Below, in pieces: positions 15,414-24,204 of a stretch of DNA of 64,000 bases. The position numbers and the translations under genes were made by a program. Within the stretch, counting starts at the first letter, position 1; each line of letters begins with the position of its first letter. The DNA lies in contig JAPLOI010000076.1 of the NCBI GenBank assembly GCA_026400815.1, positions 1 to 64,000 on the forward strand, written 5' to 3'. This DNA comes from Alphaproteobacteria bacterium (GTDB lineage: Bacteria; Pseudomonadota; Alphaproteobacteria; Acetobacterales; Acetobacteraceae). The notes under the pieces were generated by a model that ran no database searches, was not told the origin of the DNA, and was given only the letters and a program-made list of their open reading frames with translations.

Positions 15414-17678
15414 TCAGGTAATGGCGGACCTGCGGGTGGTGAACCAGCCCAGCGCCAGGGTGGGCACCAGGATGGCCAGGGCCAGCGCGCCCATGGTGAC
15501 GGCGGAGATCGGCATCACCCCGCCGCCGGGTGTGGCCAGCACCATGCCGCCCACCACCAGGGCGATTCGCAGCGGCCATTCCAGCGTGCCGGCGCGGCGG
15601 AGATCGCCGAGAAAGGCCTGGTAGCCCTGGATGCCGCCGCAGATGAACAGCGTGCCGAGCAGGGCGGCGCCAGTGAGCCACAGCGCCTCCGCATAGAGGG
15701 CGACGCCGCCTGCGCCTTGCAGCAGAAGGGCCGGGTTCACCACGAAGAAGAACGGGATGAAGTAGATGATGCTGCCCACCCACATGGATTCCCAGCCGGT
15801 CTTCATCGCCGGCGCGCCCGCGATGCCGGCGGCGGCGAAGCTGGCGATGGCCACGGGCGGCGTGATGGAAGAGAGCATGCCCCAGTAGAAGATGAACATG
15901 TGCACCGCCATGCGGTTCAGCCCGAGCTTCTCCAGCGCGGGGCCGACCAGGATGGCCAGGAAGATGTAGCAGGCCGTGGTGGTGAGCCCGAGACCGAGGA
16001 TGAGGCTGGTGAGCGCGCACATGGCCAGCAGCAGCAGCACGTTGCCGCCGGCAAGGTTCAGCAGGTCGGCCGCCAGGGAGGAGATCACGCCGGTCATGGA
16101 GAAGGCGCCGATCAGCAGGCCGCAGCCGGCGAGGATGCCGACCAGTTCCACGAAGGTTTTGCCGTTGGCTTCCAGGAAGGCGAGGTAGCGATTGAGGCCC
16201 CAGCGCTTTTCGGTGAAGACCTCGTTCAGCACCACCAGCAGCAACAGCCCGCCCAGCAGCGGGCGCAGGCCGGAATTGAGGTAGGCATCCATGCGCAGCC
16301 CGGGATCGACATGCGCCGGCAGGGCGCGGGCGCGGGCGAGGTCGTCGCCGAACATGGTCATGGCGGCGAAGGCGGCGATGGCGATGGCGAGGTTGGCGGC
16401 GTTGCGCCAGGTCCAACGCGTGGGCATGGCCCATTGGCTGAGCACCAGCAGCAGCGCGGTGGCGTAGAACGGGGCGTGGCTCTCGCGCTTGAAATACAGC
16501 AGCATCACCACGAGCAGGACGATGACGAAGACGTAGTACCAGCCTTCACGCAGGGTCTGCAGCAGGGAGGGCAGCTCGCTGCGCGGAATGCCGACCAGGC
16601 CGTGGCGGGCGGCGTAGGCATCCACCTGCATGAACAGGCCCACGTAGTACAGCAGCGCGGGAATGGCCGCGGCCAGCGCCACCTCGGCGTAGGAGACGTT
16701 GAGGAACTGCGCCATCACGAAGGCGGTGGCACCCATCACGGGCGGGGCGAGCACCGCGCCGGTGCTGGCGCAGGCCTCGATGGCGGCGGCGTAGCTGGCG
16801 CGGAAGCCGGATTTCTTCATCACCGGGATGGTCATGGTCCCGGCGGTGAGCACGTTGGAGACGATGCTGCCGGACATCATGCCGAGCAGGCCGGAGGCGA
16901 AGATGCACACCTTGGCCGCCCCGCCGCGGAACGTGCCGCAGAGCGAGAAGGACAGGTTGATGAAGAACTTGCCCGCCCCGGTCATCATCAGCGCGGTGCC
17001 GAACACCAGGAAGCCGATCACCGTGTCGGCAAAGGCCTGCACGGGGATTCCGAGCAGGCTCTCATTGCTCAGCACGTGATAGGCGGCGGTTTCCGCCATG
17101 CTGGATTCATGGCCGCGCATCGGGCCGAGCCAGCCGGCGCCGGCGACGACGGGGTAGAGCGTGAACGGGGCGACGCTGAGCAGCAGGCTCCAGCCACCGG
17201 TGCGGCGCAGGGCCTCCATCAGGATCGCCCACATCACGAAGCCAGCGACAATCACCGGCTTGGGCACCGCATCGGGGTCCATCTCCCACCCCATGGTGTT
17301 CGATTCGGCGATCACGCTCATCAGGTAGGCGGAGGTGCCGATGGTAAGGACGAACAGGGCCAGGTCGATCGGGCTGATGCGGTTCAGCGAGGCGCGCTCG
17401 CTGTGCGGGAAGATCAGGAAGGTGAAGGGCAGCATCAGCAGGATCAGCAGATACATGTACTGCGTGTTCAGCACCGTGGTTCCGGTGAAGAAGCGCAGGG
17501 CGAATTGCTGGTTGATGCACAGGAAGATGGTGGCCGCGGTGGCCACCAGCAGCAGGGCGCGCCACCAGCCGCGTGGGGCGCGCAGGCGCATCGTCTCGGC
17601 CTCAGCCGGCCCGCCCAGCACGTGGGGGTCTTCGAATTCCACGCGCTTGGGGGGCGCGGCTGCCTGCTGGTTGGTCAC
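15414..17678 (-). CDS. TRAP transporter fused permease (4TM/12TM)
   Basis: A 754-residue polytopic inner-membrane protein with many hydrophobic helices. It joins the small DctQ-like and large DctM-like TRAP subunits in one chain, as is usual for TAXI-type systems. DctM-like signatures include the GRG...ASGLLGMMSGS and MGATAFVMAQFL segments. The energy source is expected to be an ion gradient. Its start lies 13 bp after the stop of the TAXI binding-protein gene, so the two form an operon. Substrates of TAXI systems include glutamate and dicarboxylates; the ligand here is unknown. Confidence 0.88.
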   Translation of the reverse strand: MTNQQAAAPPKRVEFEDPHVLGGPAEAETMRLRAPRGWWRALLLVATAATIFLCINQQFALRFFTGTTVLNTQYMYLLILLMLPFTFLIFPHSERASLNRISPIDLALFVLTIGTSAYLMSVIAESNTMGWEMDPDAVPKPVIVAGFVMWAILMEALRRTGGWSLLLSVAPFTLYPVVAGAGWLGPMRGHESSMAETAAYHVLSNESLLGIPVQAFADTVIGFLVFGTALMMTGAGKFFINLSFSLCGTFRGGAAKVCIFASGLLGMMSGSIVSNVLTAGTMTIPVMKKSGFRASYAAAIEACASTGAVLAPPVMGATAFVMAQFLNVSYAEVALAAAIPALLYYVGLFMQVDAYAARHGLVGIPRSELPSLLQTLREGWYYVFVIVLLVVMLLYFKRESHAPFYATALLLVLSQWAMPTRWTWRNAANLAIAIAAFAAMTMFGDDLARARALPAHVDPGLRMDAYLNSGLRPLLGGLLLLVVLNEVFTEKRWGLNRYLAFLEANGKTFVELVGILAGCGLLIGAFSMTGVISSLAADLLNLAGGNVLLLLAMCALTSLILGLGLTTTACYIFLAILVGPALEKLGLNRMAVHMFIFYWGMLSSITPPVAIASFAAAGIAGAPAMKTGWESMWVGSIIYFIPFFFVVNPALLLQGAGGVALYAEALWLTGAALLGTLFICGGIQGYQAFLGDLRRAGTLEWPLRIALVVGGMVLATPGGGVMPISAVTMGALALAILVPTLALGWFTTRRSAIT

Positions 17679-17691
17679 CTGATGCCCCGGC

Positions 17692-18843
17692 TCAGTCGTT
17701 GTAGCCGAGGTCGAGGCCGGCGCTGGTCAGCGCCGCCTCGCGCACCTTCATCCAGGCCACGCGGAACGCGTCCTTGTCCTCCGGCGGGCTGGTCTTGAGG
17801 AAGGCCTGCCAGGTGCCGCCGAGCAGTTCCTGGCGCTTCACCAACGCGGTGTTGTGGCGTTCCGCGGCTTCGGTCCAGACGCCGGCTTCCTTCAGCGCGC
17901 GCACGGCGCCGGCGTGATAGGGCATGGACCAGGTGAGGTTCTGGCGCTTGGCCTCCAGCCCGTCCACGCCCACGACGGCATCCCGGTAGTCGGCGTAGTG
18001 GTCGATCATCGCCTTGGTGAGCTGGTAGATCGCGCCTTCGGACTGGCTCGTGTAGGCGATGAAGATCGGATACGGGTACACCGGCAGCTCGTAGCTGGCA
18101 CCGGCCGGGTAGCCCGCGCCGCAGGTGGATTTGTGCGGGTAGAAATAGGACGCGACCTTGTTCACCCGCGCCCAGCCCGCCGTGTCGCTGGCCGGGAATT
18201 CCGGCCAGACGATGCCGCGCGAGGAGTTCTCGGCTTCCTTGGCCTGGCCGGAGATGGTGCTGGCGAAGCCGATATCGGCCTCGTTGTTCATGATCCCCTT
18301 CCACAGCGCGCCGTAGGAGGAGAATTCCACCAGCTGCACGTCCTTGGGCGTGTAGCCGGCGAAGGCGATGAGGGCATACATCGATTGGTTGATGGCCGGC
18401 GCGCCGCGCACCAGGCCCAGGCGCTTGCCCTTGATATCCGCCACCGTCTTCACGCCGGTGTCCTTGGCAACCCCCATCGCCTGCCCGTTGCAGGAGGAGG
18501 AGGAGAGGATCAGCCGGGCCGGCTGCGGGCCCCAATCCTTGGTGGCGAAATCGAGCACGCCTTCCTGGGCGAAATAGGTGCCGATGCCGTTGGCGGAAAT
18601 CTGGGCGCGGCCGGATTTCAGCGGCGCCATCCGGCCGGTGTCGTTGCCGGCGGGCAGCACGCGCATGTCCACGCCCAGGCGGGCCTTCACCATCTGGCCG
18701 ACGGCGACGATCTGGTTGAAGCCGTTGGAGCCGGTGTCGTAGGCGGTGGCCGAGATGCTGGCCGGAAGCTTGTCTTGTGCGGCAGCCGGCGCGGCGGCGG
18801 CCAGGGCCACGCCGAGCGCGGCCACGAATCCTGAATGACGCAT
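17692..18843 (-). CDS. TAXI-family TRAP solute-binding protein
   Basis: A 383-residue periplasmic protein with a signal peptide ending near APAAAQ-DKL. TAXI-family features are the YDTGSNGFNQIVAVGQMV opening of the mature domain, the DIKGKRLGLVRGAP segment and the LTWSMPYHAGAVRALKE C-terminal region. The ATG at 18843 has GGGG 6 nt upstream; a longer reading starting at 19011 overlaps the divergent transglycosylase gene and would lack a clean signal peptide. It delivers its ligand to the fused permease encoded just downstream. Confidence 0.88.
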   Translation of the reverse strand: MRHSGFVAALGVALAAAAPAAAQDKLPASISATAYDTGSNGFNQIVAVGQMVKARLGVDMRVLPAGNDTGRMAPLKSGRAQISANGIGTYFAQEGVLDFATKDWGPQPARLILSSSSCNGQAMGVAKDTGVKTVADIKGKRLGLVRGAPAINQSMYALIAFAGYTPKDVQLVEFSSYGALWKGIMNNEADIGFASTISGQAKEAENSSRGIVWPEFPASDTAGWARVNKVASYFYPHKSTCGAGYPAGASYELPVYPYPIFIAYTSQSEGAIYQLTKAMIDHYADYRDAVVGVDGLEAKRQNLTWSMPYHAGAVRALKEAGVWTEAAERHNTALVKRQELLGGTWQAFLKTSPPEDKDAFRVAWMKVREAALTSAGLDLGYND

Positions 18844-19004
18844 TTCCATCCCCAAATGATACCGAACCGTTGCCTGCCTTATCGCCGACTGTGCGCCAAC
18901 CTCCAAGCGGGGATCGCCGGGCACGCAACGCCCCGGCGCGCTGGCCAGGGCGGTTGCAATGAGCCACCCTCGCCGCAGTCGATTGCGGGCAGGAAGAAAC
19001 GATC

Positions 19005-20456
19005 TTGGCACGTGCCCTCCCCTGGCTCCTGGGCCTGCTGCTCGCCACGCTGCCGGGGCCCCAGGCCGATGCCCAGGCGCCGGCGCGCCCCGCCGCTTCG
19101 GTGCCGAGCCTGCCCACCACCACGCACGCCTTCGGCGACCTGGATGAGATCCTGCGCCGGCGCCAGTTCCGCTTGATCGTGCCCTACAGCAAGACCCAGT
19201 TCTTCCTGGATCGCGGGCGGCAGATGGGGGTGGCCGCGGAGTTCGGGCGCGAATTGGAAACCTGGCTCAACCGCCGCCGCCCGCCAGGCACCCTGCCGAT
19301 TGTGGTGATCTTCCGCCCCACACCGCAGGACCAGCTGCTCTCCGCCCTGGTCGAGGGGCGCGGCGATGCGGTTTCCGGCAACCTCACCGTGATCCCGGAA
19401 CGCCAGGCGATCGTGGATTTCGCGCCCCCCTGGCTGAGCGACGTGAGCGAGATCCTCGTGACCGGCCCGGCCGCGCCGCCGGTGGCCTCCTTGCAGGCGC
19501 TGTCGGGGCAGGAGATCCATGTGCGGGCCAGCGCCAGCACCTACCGCCACCTGCTGGCGCTGAACGAGGGGTTCATCGCCGGCGGGCAGCGCCCGATGCG
19601 CGTGATACCGATCAGCGAACGCCTGCAGGACGAGGATTTGCTGCAGATGGTCAGCGCCGGGCTGCTGCCCTGGACGGTGGTGGACGACCACGTGGCCACA
19701 ATCTGGTCGCGGCTGCTGCCTGGGCTGACGCCGCGGCCGGAGATCGCCATCAGCCGCAACGGAGAGATCGCCTGGGCGATTCGCAAGAACTCGCCCCAGC
19801 TGGCAGCCGCGCTGGGCGAGTTCTTCGCCACCCATCGCGACAAGACCTCGTTCGGCGCCACCATCCGCCGGCACTATTTCGTGAACCCCGCCGCCCTGCG
19901 TGAGGCCGGCGGCGCCGCCGGGGCGGAGCGATTCGCCGCGGTGATCCGCAGCTTCCGCACCCATGCGGACCGGCAGGGCTTCGACTATCTGATGCTGGCG
20001 GCGCAGGGCTACCAGGAATCGCAGCTCGACCAGTCCCGCCGCAGCGCGCGCGGGGCCGTGGGGGTGATGCAGCTGCTGCCCTCCACCGCCGCCGGGGCGC
20101 CCGTGAACATCACCGACATCGCCAGCAGCGCGGACCGCAATATCGAGGCCGGCGCGCGCTACATGGCGCATCTGCGCGCCCGCTACGTGAACGACCCCGT
20201 GCTGGGCGAGACGGACCGGGTGCTGATGACCTTCGCCGCCTACAATGCCGGGCCGGGCAATTTGCGCCGCTTCCGGGCAGAGGCGGTGAAAATGGGGCTG
20301 GACCCCAATGTGTGGTTCGAAAACGTGGAGCAGGCCGCGGCGCGCATCGTGGGGCAGGAGACGGTGCAGTACGTCGGCAACATCTACAAATACTATGTGG
20401 CCTACACCCTGGCCGAACATCGCGCGCAGGAAACGCGGGCCGCCGACGGGAAATAG
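19005..20456 (+). CDS. MltF-like lytic transglycosylase with binding-protein domain
   Basis: A 483-residue envelope protein. After a signal peptide (cleavage near ADAQ), residues ~45-290 form a family-3 solute-binding-like domain and residues ~315-460 an SLT lytic transglycosylase domain, the same order as MltF. The catalytic glutamate is E338 in AAQGYQESQLDQ; GVMQLLPSTA and TFAAYNAGPGN are the other SLT motifs. It cuts peptidoglycan glycan strands to anhydro-MurNAc ends. I use the TTG at 19005 with AGGAAG upstream since no ATG gives a signal peptide. It is divergent from the TAXI operon. The N-terminal domain may sense muropeptides. Confidence 0.88.
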   Translation: MARALPWLLGLLLATLPGPQADAQAPARPAASVPSLPTTTHAFGDLDEILRRRQFRLIVPYSKTQFFLDRGRQMGVAAEFGRELETWLNRRRPPGTLPIVVIFRPTPQDQLLSALVEGRGDAVSGNLTVIPERQAIVDFAPPWLSDVSEILVTGPAAPPVASLQALSGQEIHVRASASTYRHLLALNEGFIAGGQRPMRVIPISERLQDEDLLQMVSAGLLPWTVVDDHVATIWSRLLPGLTPRPEIAISRNGEIAWAIRKNSPQLAAALGEFFATHRDKTSFGATIRRHYFVNPAALREAGGAAGAERFAAVIRSFRTHADRQGFDYLMLAAQGYQESQLDQSRRSARGAVGVMQLLPSTAAGAPVNITDIASSADRNIEAGARYMAHLRARYVNDPVLGETDRVLMTFAAYNAGPGNLRRFRAEAVKMGLDPNVWFENVEQAAARIVGQETVQYVGNIYKYYVAYTLAEHRAQETRAADGK

Positions 20457-20501
20457 CCCGCCAATCGCCAAAACGTGAATGAAATCAAGGAAGAAGGCGG
20501 A

Positions 20502-20576
20502 TGGTGGGCGCAACAGGGATTGAACCTGTGACCCCCACCGTGTCAAGGTGGTGCTCTCCCGCTGAGCTATGCGCCC
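20502..20576 (-). tRNA. tRNA-Val (anticodon GAC)
   Basis: Read on the minus strand, a full cloverleaf folds: acceptor GGGCGCA/TGCGCCC, D arm GCTC/GAGC, anticodon stem CCACC/GGTGG around the loop TTGACAC with anticodon GAC, T arm ACAGG/CCTGT, and encoded CCA at the 3' end. Total length is 75 nt. No integrase or direct repeat adjoins it. Confidence 0.97.
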
Positions 20577-20696
20577 ATCCGCGAACTCTCCTTATCGCGC
20601 GCTCCGGCGCCGTGCAACCCGCCTCGACCGCATCGCGGCATCCCAGTGCGATGCCAGGCTGTTGCTGCGCTGCGGGCAACAGGCTTAATTTTCGCG

Positions 20697-21569
20697 ATGG
20701 ACCTTCCCCTGCCCGATGCCGAAGCCTGCGAAAGCCCCGTGGCGGTGGTGCGCCCGCGCACGCTGCTGGCCCCGGTGGTGTTCGCCTCGCCGCATTCCGG
20801 CCGCGCCTATTCCGCCGCCTTCGTCTCCGCCTCCCGGCTTGATCCGCTGCGCCTGCGCCGCAGCGAGGACAGCTTCGTGGACGAATTGTTCGCCGATGTG
20901 CCGGATCTCGGCATGCCGCTGGTCAGCGCCACCTTCCCGCGCGCTTTCTGCGACGCCAACCGCGAGCCGTGGGAGCTGGACCCAGGCATGTTCGTCGACC
21001 CCCTGCCCTCCTGGGTGAACACCTCCAGCCCGCGTGTGGGGGCGGGGCTGGGCACGATCGCCAAGGTGGTGGCCTCCGGCGAGAGCATCTACCGGGAGAA
21101 ACTCTCCTTCGCGGAGGCCCAGGCGCGCGTCAGCACCTGCTGGGAGCCGTTCCACGCCGCGCTGACCGGGGAGATCGAGGCAGTGCGGGCGCAGTTCGGC
21201 GCCTGCGTGCTGATCGATTGCCATTCCATGCCCTCCAACTCCCTGCCGCCGCGCAGTGCCGTCGACATCGTGCTGGGCGATGCGCACGGCACCGCCTGCG
21301 CGCCGGAGGTGATGGCCACGGTGGAGCGGGTGCTGCTGGGGCTCGGCTTCTCGGTGCGGCGCAATGATCCCTATGCCGGTGGCTTCATCACCCGCCATTA
21401 CGGCCGCCCGCGCGAGGGCGTGCACGCGGTGCAGATCGAGATCGTGCGCTCGCTCTACATGGACGAGGCCAGGATCGAGAAGCTGCCGCGCTTCGATGCG
21501 CTGCGCCAGACGCTGACGCGTGCGGCGGCGGCGGCGGCGGCACGGCTGGGCGCGTTGCCGCTGGCGTGA
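20697..21569 (+). CDS. N-formylglutamate amidohydrolase-family protein
   Basis: A 290-residue enzyme of the FGase family. Typical motifs are FASPHSGRAYS near residue 30, the ATFPRAFCDANREPWELDP block, VLIDCHSMPS with a likely metal-binding histidine, and GGFITRHYGRP. The classic role is release of formate and glutamate in histidine breakdown (HutG), but no hut genes are nearby and the family has other members that act on N-acyl amino acids. The ATG at 20697 gives a normal length. A C-terminal run of alanines is unusual but harmless. Confidence 0.82.
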   Translation: MDLPLPDAEACESPVAVVRPRTLLAPVVFASPHSGRAYSAAFVSASRLDPLRLRRSEDSFVDELFADVPDLGMPLVSATFPRAFCDANREPWELDPGMFVDPLPSWVNTSSPRVGAGLGTIAKVVASGESIYREKLSFAEAQARVSTCWEPFHAALTGEIEAVRAQFGACVLIDCHSMPSNSLPPRSAVDIVLGDAHGTACAPEVMATVERVLLGLGFSVRRNDPYAGGFITRHYGRPREGVHAVQIEIVRSLYMDEARIEKLPRFDALRQTLTRAAAAAAARLGALPLA

Positions 21570-21743
21570 GCCCGCCTTACGTGAATTGACGCGAGCGGCG
21601 CGGGCGCCTCACGCCCGCCTGACGACCTGATAACCCATTGAAACACAACCGTAGGCAGTTGTGTTGCGATCCCATCTTTCATTGCGAACGCTTCATGATT
21701 GCGCATAGGGTCCCCGCAACAACCAATGCGGGAGAACGCCTCA

Positions 21744-23900
21744 ATGGCAACCAGAACCGACGGCCAACGCGAGATCACCCTCGACATCGCGGCACAGCTC
21801 GAAGACCGGCCGGAGGGGCTGCCGCCGCTGGTGGCCCACCTGTTCAGCCGCAGCGGCACGCTGCTGGGCCTGCAGGTGCTGGACAAGGAGGGCCGCGCCC
21901 GCCTGCCCGTCTCCATCGGTGCGGAGCCGCAGGCGCTGCGCGTGGTGGTGGCGCCCGAGATGGGCAAGGAGATCGATATCGGCGAGGTGCTGCGCCGCGG
22001 CGGCATCGAGCAGCACGTGGCGCTGCGGCCGGGGGTGGAGAAGCTGCCGCCGGTGCTCTTTACGATCGATACGGCGGCCATGCGCTTCTGGCTTGGCTCC
22101 TTCTGCGTGGTGCGCGGCACGCTGCTGAAGCAGGTGGTGTCCGGCGGCATCACCCTGCGCCTGCCGGTGTGCAACGCCGCGATCGACATCTACGAAGTGG
22201 ATCCCTGGCCGATCCTGCTGCCGCACCTGCCGGAGCTGGAGATCGACCGCATCCGCGACATCATCGACGGGCCCTGGCCGCCGATCGACCTGCCGATCCC
22301 GCCGCGCCCCGGCCCGGGGCCCGATCCGAGCCCGATCCGCACCCGCGCCGCCATGCTGCCCTCCCCGGGCGCCATCGCCGCCTTCAACCCGCAGCCGGAC
22401 CCGCCGCGCCTCGTGGAGGCAATGCCCACGATGCTGAAGCTCGCCGCCCGCGCCCCGCGCGCGGTGCTGGAGCGCGCCCTGGTGTCCCATCTGGACCTGG
22501 TGCGGCCGATGCTGTGCTGGCTGTTCCCGCGCCTGGTGACGAAGCAGAAGATCGCCACGGTGATGACCGACGAGTGCGGCCATTTCCGCACCCTGATCTG
22601 GAAATCGCGCCTGAACCCGGACCAGCCGGACCTGTATTTCGTCGCCCGCCAGCGCATCTGGCCGGGCTTCTGGGCGACGATCCTGCAGCCGCTGCCGGTG
22701 GCCTGCCACACCTACTGGAACTACGCCTGCGGCACGGAGGTGACGCTGGTGACGACCCACCCGCTCGCCCATGCCTGCCCGCCCTGCCCGCCCGTGGTGG
22801 CGCCGAACAACTGGGTGCTGTTCATGGCCATCGGCAACACCTCCGTCTGGCGCATCCACGGCGCCAACGACACCACCTCGCTGGGGTCCGGCGGTCTCGA
22901 TCCGGTCAAGCGCGGGCTGCTGGACGGCACGCGGCCCTGGGGCGGCGCACTGCGGCCACGGCTGGAATTCGATGCCTCGCTGCGCTCCAGCCTGGGCGTG
23001 CGCTTCTACCGCGTGCGCTACAAGCGCCCGACCGAGCCCGAATCGGCCTGGCGCCCGAGCACGGAGGCGGTGAGCCGGCACTACACGCAGGAAATCGGCG
23101 GCGACCTGGTGCTGCAGCAATATCCGCTGGGGCCGCAAACCGTGGGCGCCACGGCGCATCTCTATGAGATCCCGCCCGCGCTCCCGCCCGTTGGGCAATG
23201 GTCCATCCCCAACGCGGTGCTGGACACGCAGAGCGCGGTGATCCCCACTAACGCGGTGGCCCCCGGCGTGGGGTTCGACGCCGCCGGCGCCCCGGAGGGG
23301 CCAGACCAGGGCGGGCTGTGGCAGATCTCGGTGGAGCTGTTCAACGCCGCCGGGGCGCAGGTGGACCCGGAGGCGCTGGGCATACGCTGGCGCGTGCCGG
23401 CGGATGACGACTTTTCGGGCACCATCGCCACGCGCGATGCGGCCACGCTGGGCCTGGTGGATGCGGCGGCGAACCGCATGGTGCTGACCGTGCGGGTGGA
23501 CAACAACCCAACCCTGGCCCGGATCGGCGCGCCAACGCTGGATGGCGCGCCGGCAGGAACGGCCTGCGGCGTGCTGGCCTATGATGGCACCGCGGGCACG
23601 GTGGCCACGCCGTTCCAGGCGGTGCAGCGCAACGGCTACGCGGCCTACAGCTTCTCCGTGCTGCGCGGTGCCGGGCCAGCGGTGCTGGGGGCTGCCGGCA
23701 CGGCCGCCACCAGCATCGCCGGGCCGCTGCCGGTGCCCAACGGGACCGCCGCGGCGTTGCTGGGCAGCTGCGGCATCGCGGGGTTCAGCGAGAACCTCTA
23801 TGTGAAGCACCTGGCCACCGATGGCTGGTCGGACCAGTCCCAGCTGGACCGCAGCGACGTGCGGGCCTTCGTGCTGGCACCGGAGGCGATGGTGAGCTGA
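21744..23900 (+). CDS. Large protein of unknown function (718 aa)
   Basis: I do not recognise this protein. It has no signal peptide and no clear membrane segment. Residues ~25-75 and ~280-320 look like short beta-sandwich segments of the carboxypeptidase-regulatory type (for example HLFSRSGTLLGLQVLDKEG and TDECGHFRTLIW). A proline-rich linker (PPRPGPGPDPSP) lies near residue 190. A Trp- and Cys-rich central part includes the ACPPCPPVV motif, and a Gly/Ala-rich C-terminal half could form further beta domains. The ATG at 21744 has GGGAG 9 nt upstream. It stands alone between the amidohydrolase gene and a candidate small RNA gene on the other strand. It reads as a real gene by length, codon use and start signal. 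Confidence 0.7.
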   Translation: MATRTDGQREITLDIAAQLEDRPEGLPPLVAHLFSRSGTLLGLQVLDKEGRARLPVSIGAEPQALRVVVAPEMGKEIDIGEVLRRGGIEQHVALRPGVEKLPPVLFTIDTAAMRFWLGSFCVVRGTLLKQVVSGGITLRLPVCNAAIDIYEVDPWPILLPHLPELEIDRIRDIIDGPWPPIDLPIPPRPGPGPDPSPIRTRAAMLPSPGAIAAFNPQPDPPRLVEAMPTMLKLAARAPRAVLERALVSHLDLVRPMLCWLFPRLVTKQKIATVMTDECGHFRTLIWKSRLNPDQPDLYFVARQRIWPGFWATILQPLPVACHTYWNYACGTEVTLVTTHPLAHACPPCPPVVAPNNWVLFMAIGNTSVWRIHGANDTTSLGSGGLDPVKRGLLDGTRPWGGALRPRLEFDASLRSSLGVRFYRVRYKRPTEPESAWRPSTEAVSRHYTQEIGGDLVLQQYPLGPQTVGATAHLYEIPPALPPVGQWSIPNAVLDTQSAVIPTNAVAPGVGFDAAGAPEGPDQGGLWQISVELFNAAGAQVDPEALGIRWRVPADDDFSGTIATRDAATLGLVDAAANRMVLTVRVDNNPTLARIGAPTLDGAPAGTACGVLAYDGTAGTVATPFQAVQRNGYAAYSFSVLRGAGPAVLGAAGTAATSIAGPLPVPNGTAAALLGSCGIAGFSENLYVKHLATDGWSDQSQLDRSDVRAFVLAPEAMVS

Positions 23901-23947
23901 GCCGGCCCTCCCCGGCGGTGCCGCCTGGCGCCGCCGGGGTGCCGCGC

Positions 23948-23978
23948 AAAAAAAAGGGCGGTGCCCAAGGGCACCGCC
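23948..23978 (-). terminator. Strong intrinsic terminator on the minus strand
   Basis: On the minus strand a perfect 10-bp stem (GGCGGTGCCC, TT loop, complement) is followed by CTTTTTTTT. No minus-strand protein gene lies to its right for thousands of bases, so it must end a short non-coding transcript. Confidence 0.85.
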
Positions 23979-24034
23979 AAGTTTAGGGAGGAAACGTCCA
24001 AGAAGCAGTCGGCAACCGGAGCTGCCGTGCTGCG
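23949..24034 (-). ncRNA. Candidate small RNA with anti-Shine-Dalgarno loop
   Basis: A complete transcription unit is visible on the minus strand: promoter TTGCAC (24064-24069), 17-nt spacer, TATCTT (24041-24046), an expected start near 24034, and the terminator at 23948-23978. The ~85-nt product contains GTTTCCTCCCTAAAC (23981-23995), where GTTT/AAAC can pair and display CCUCCC in the loop. Alphaproteobacterial trans-acting sRNAs such as the alpha-r14/NfeR1 and CcsR groups carry such CCUCC loops that pair with ribosome binding sites. Membership of one of those families is inference from the motif alone. Confidence 0.65.
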
Positions 24035-24040
24035 ATGCAC

Positions 24041-24069
24041 AAGATAGGGGGACGGTCGTTCGTGTGCAA
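24041..24069 (-). promoter_or_regulatory. Sigma-70 promoter of the candidate sRNA
   Basis: TTGCAC and TATCTT are separated by exactly 17 nt on the minus strand, each close to the sigma-70 consensus. This is one of the best promoter matches in the window. Confidence 0.65.
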
Positions 24070-24204
24070 GCGATTTTTCGCATCGCAGCAATTTCCTGTT
24101 TTTGGCCGCCCCCGGGCTTGCGCCCGCGCCTTTCCTGCCCAGGGACGGCGTGCAAACCACGGCCCTGGCAGGTTTGTGATTCCCCTGCCCGCGCCGGAAC
24201 GGTT

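Noticed and set aside
15399-17798. A 799-codon open frame on the plus strand opposite the TRAP permease gene
   Set aside because: It is a GC-rich antisense shadow: repetitive Gly/Ala/His/Gln composition, no start signal, and the opposite strand encodes a well-recognised membrane protein.
20502-20576. tRNA-Val as an integration site of a mobile island
   Set aside because: No integrase gene, no repeated 3' tRNA fragment and no change in gene style nearby.
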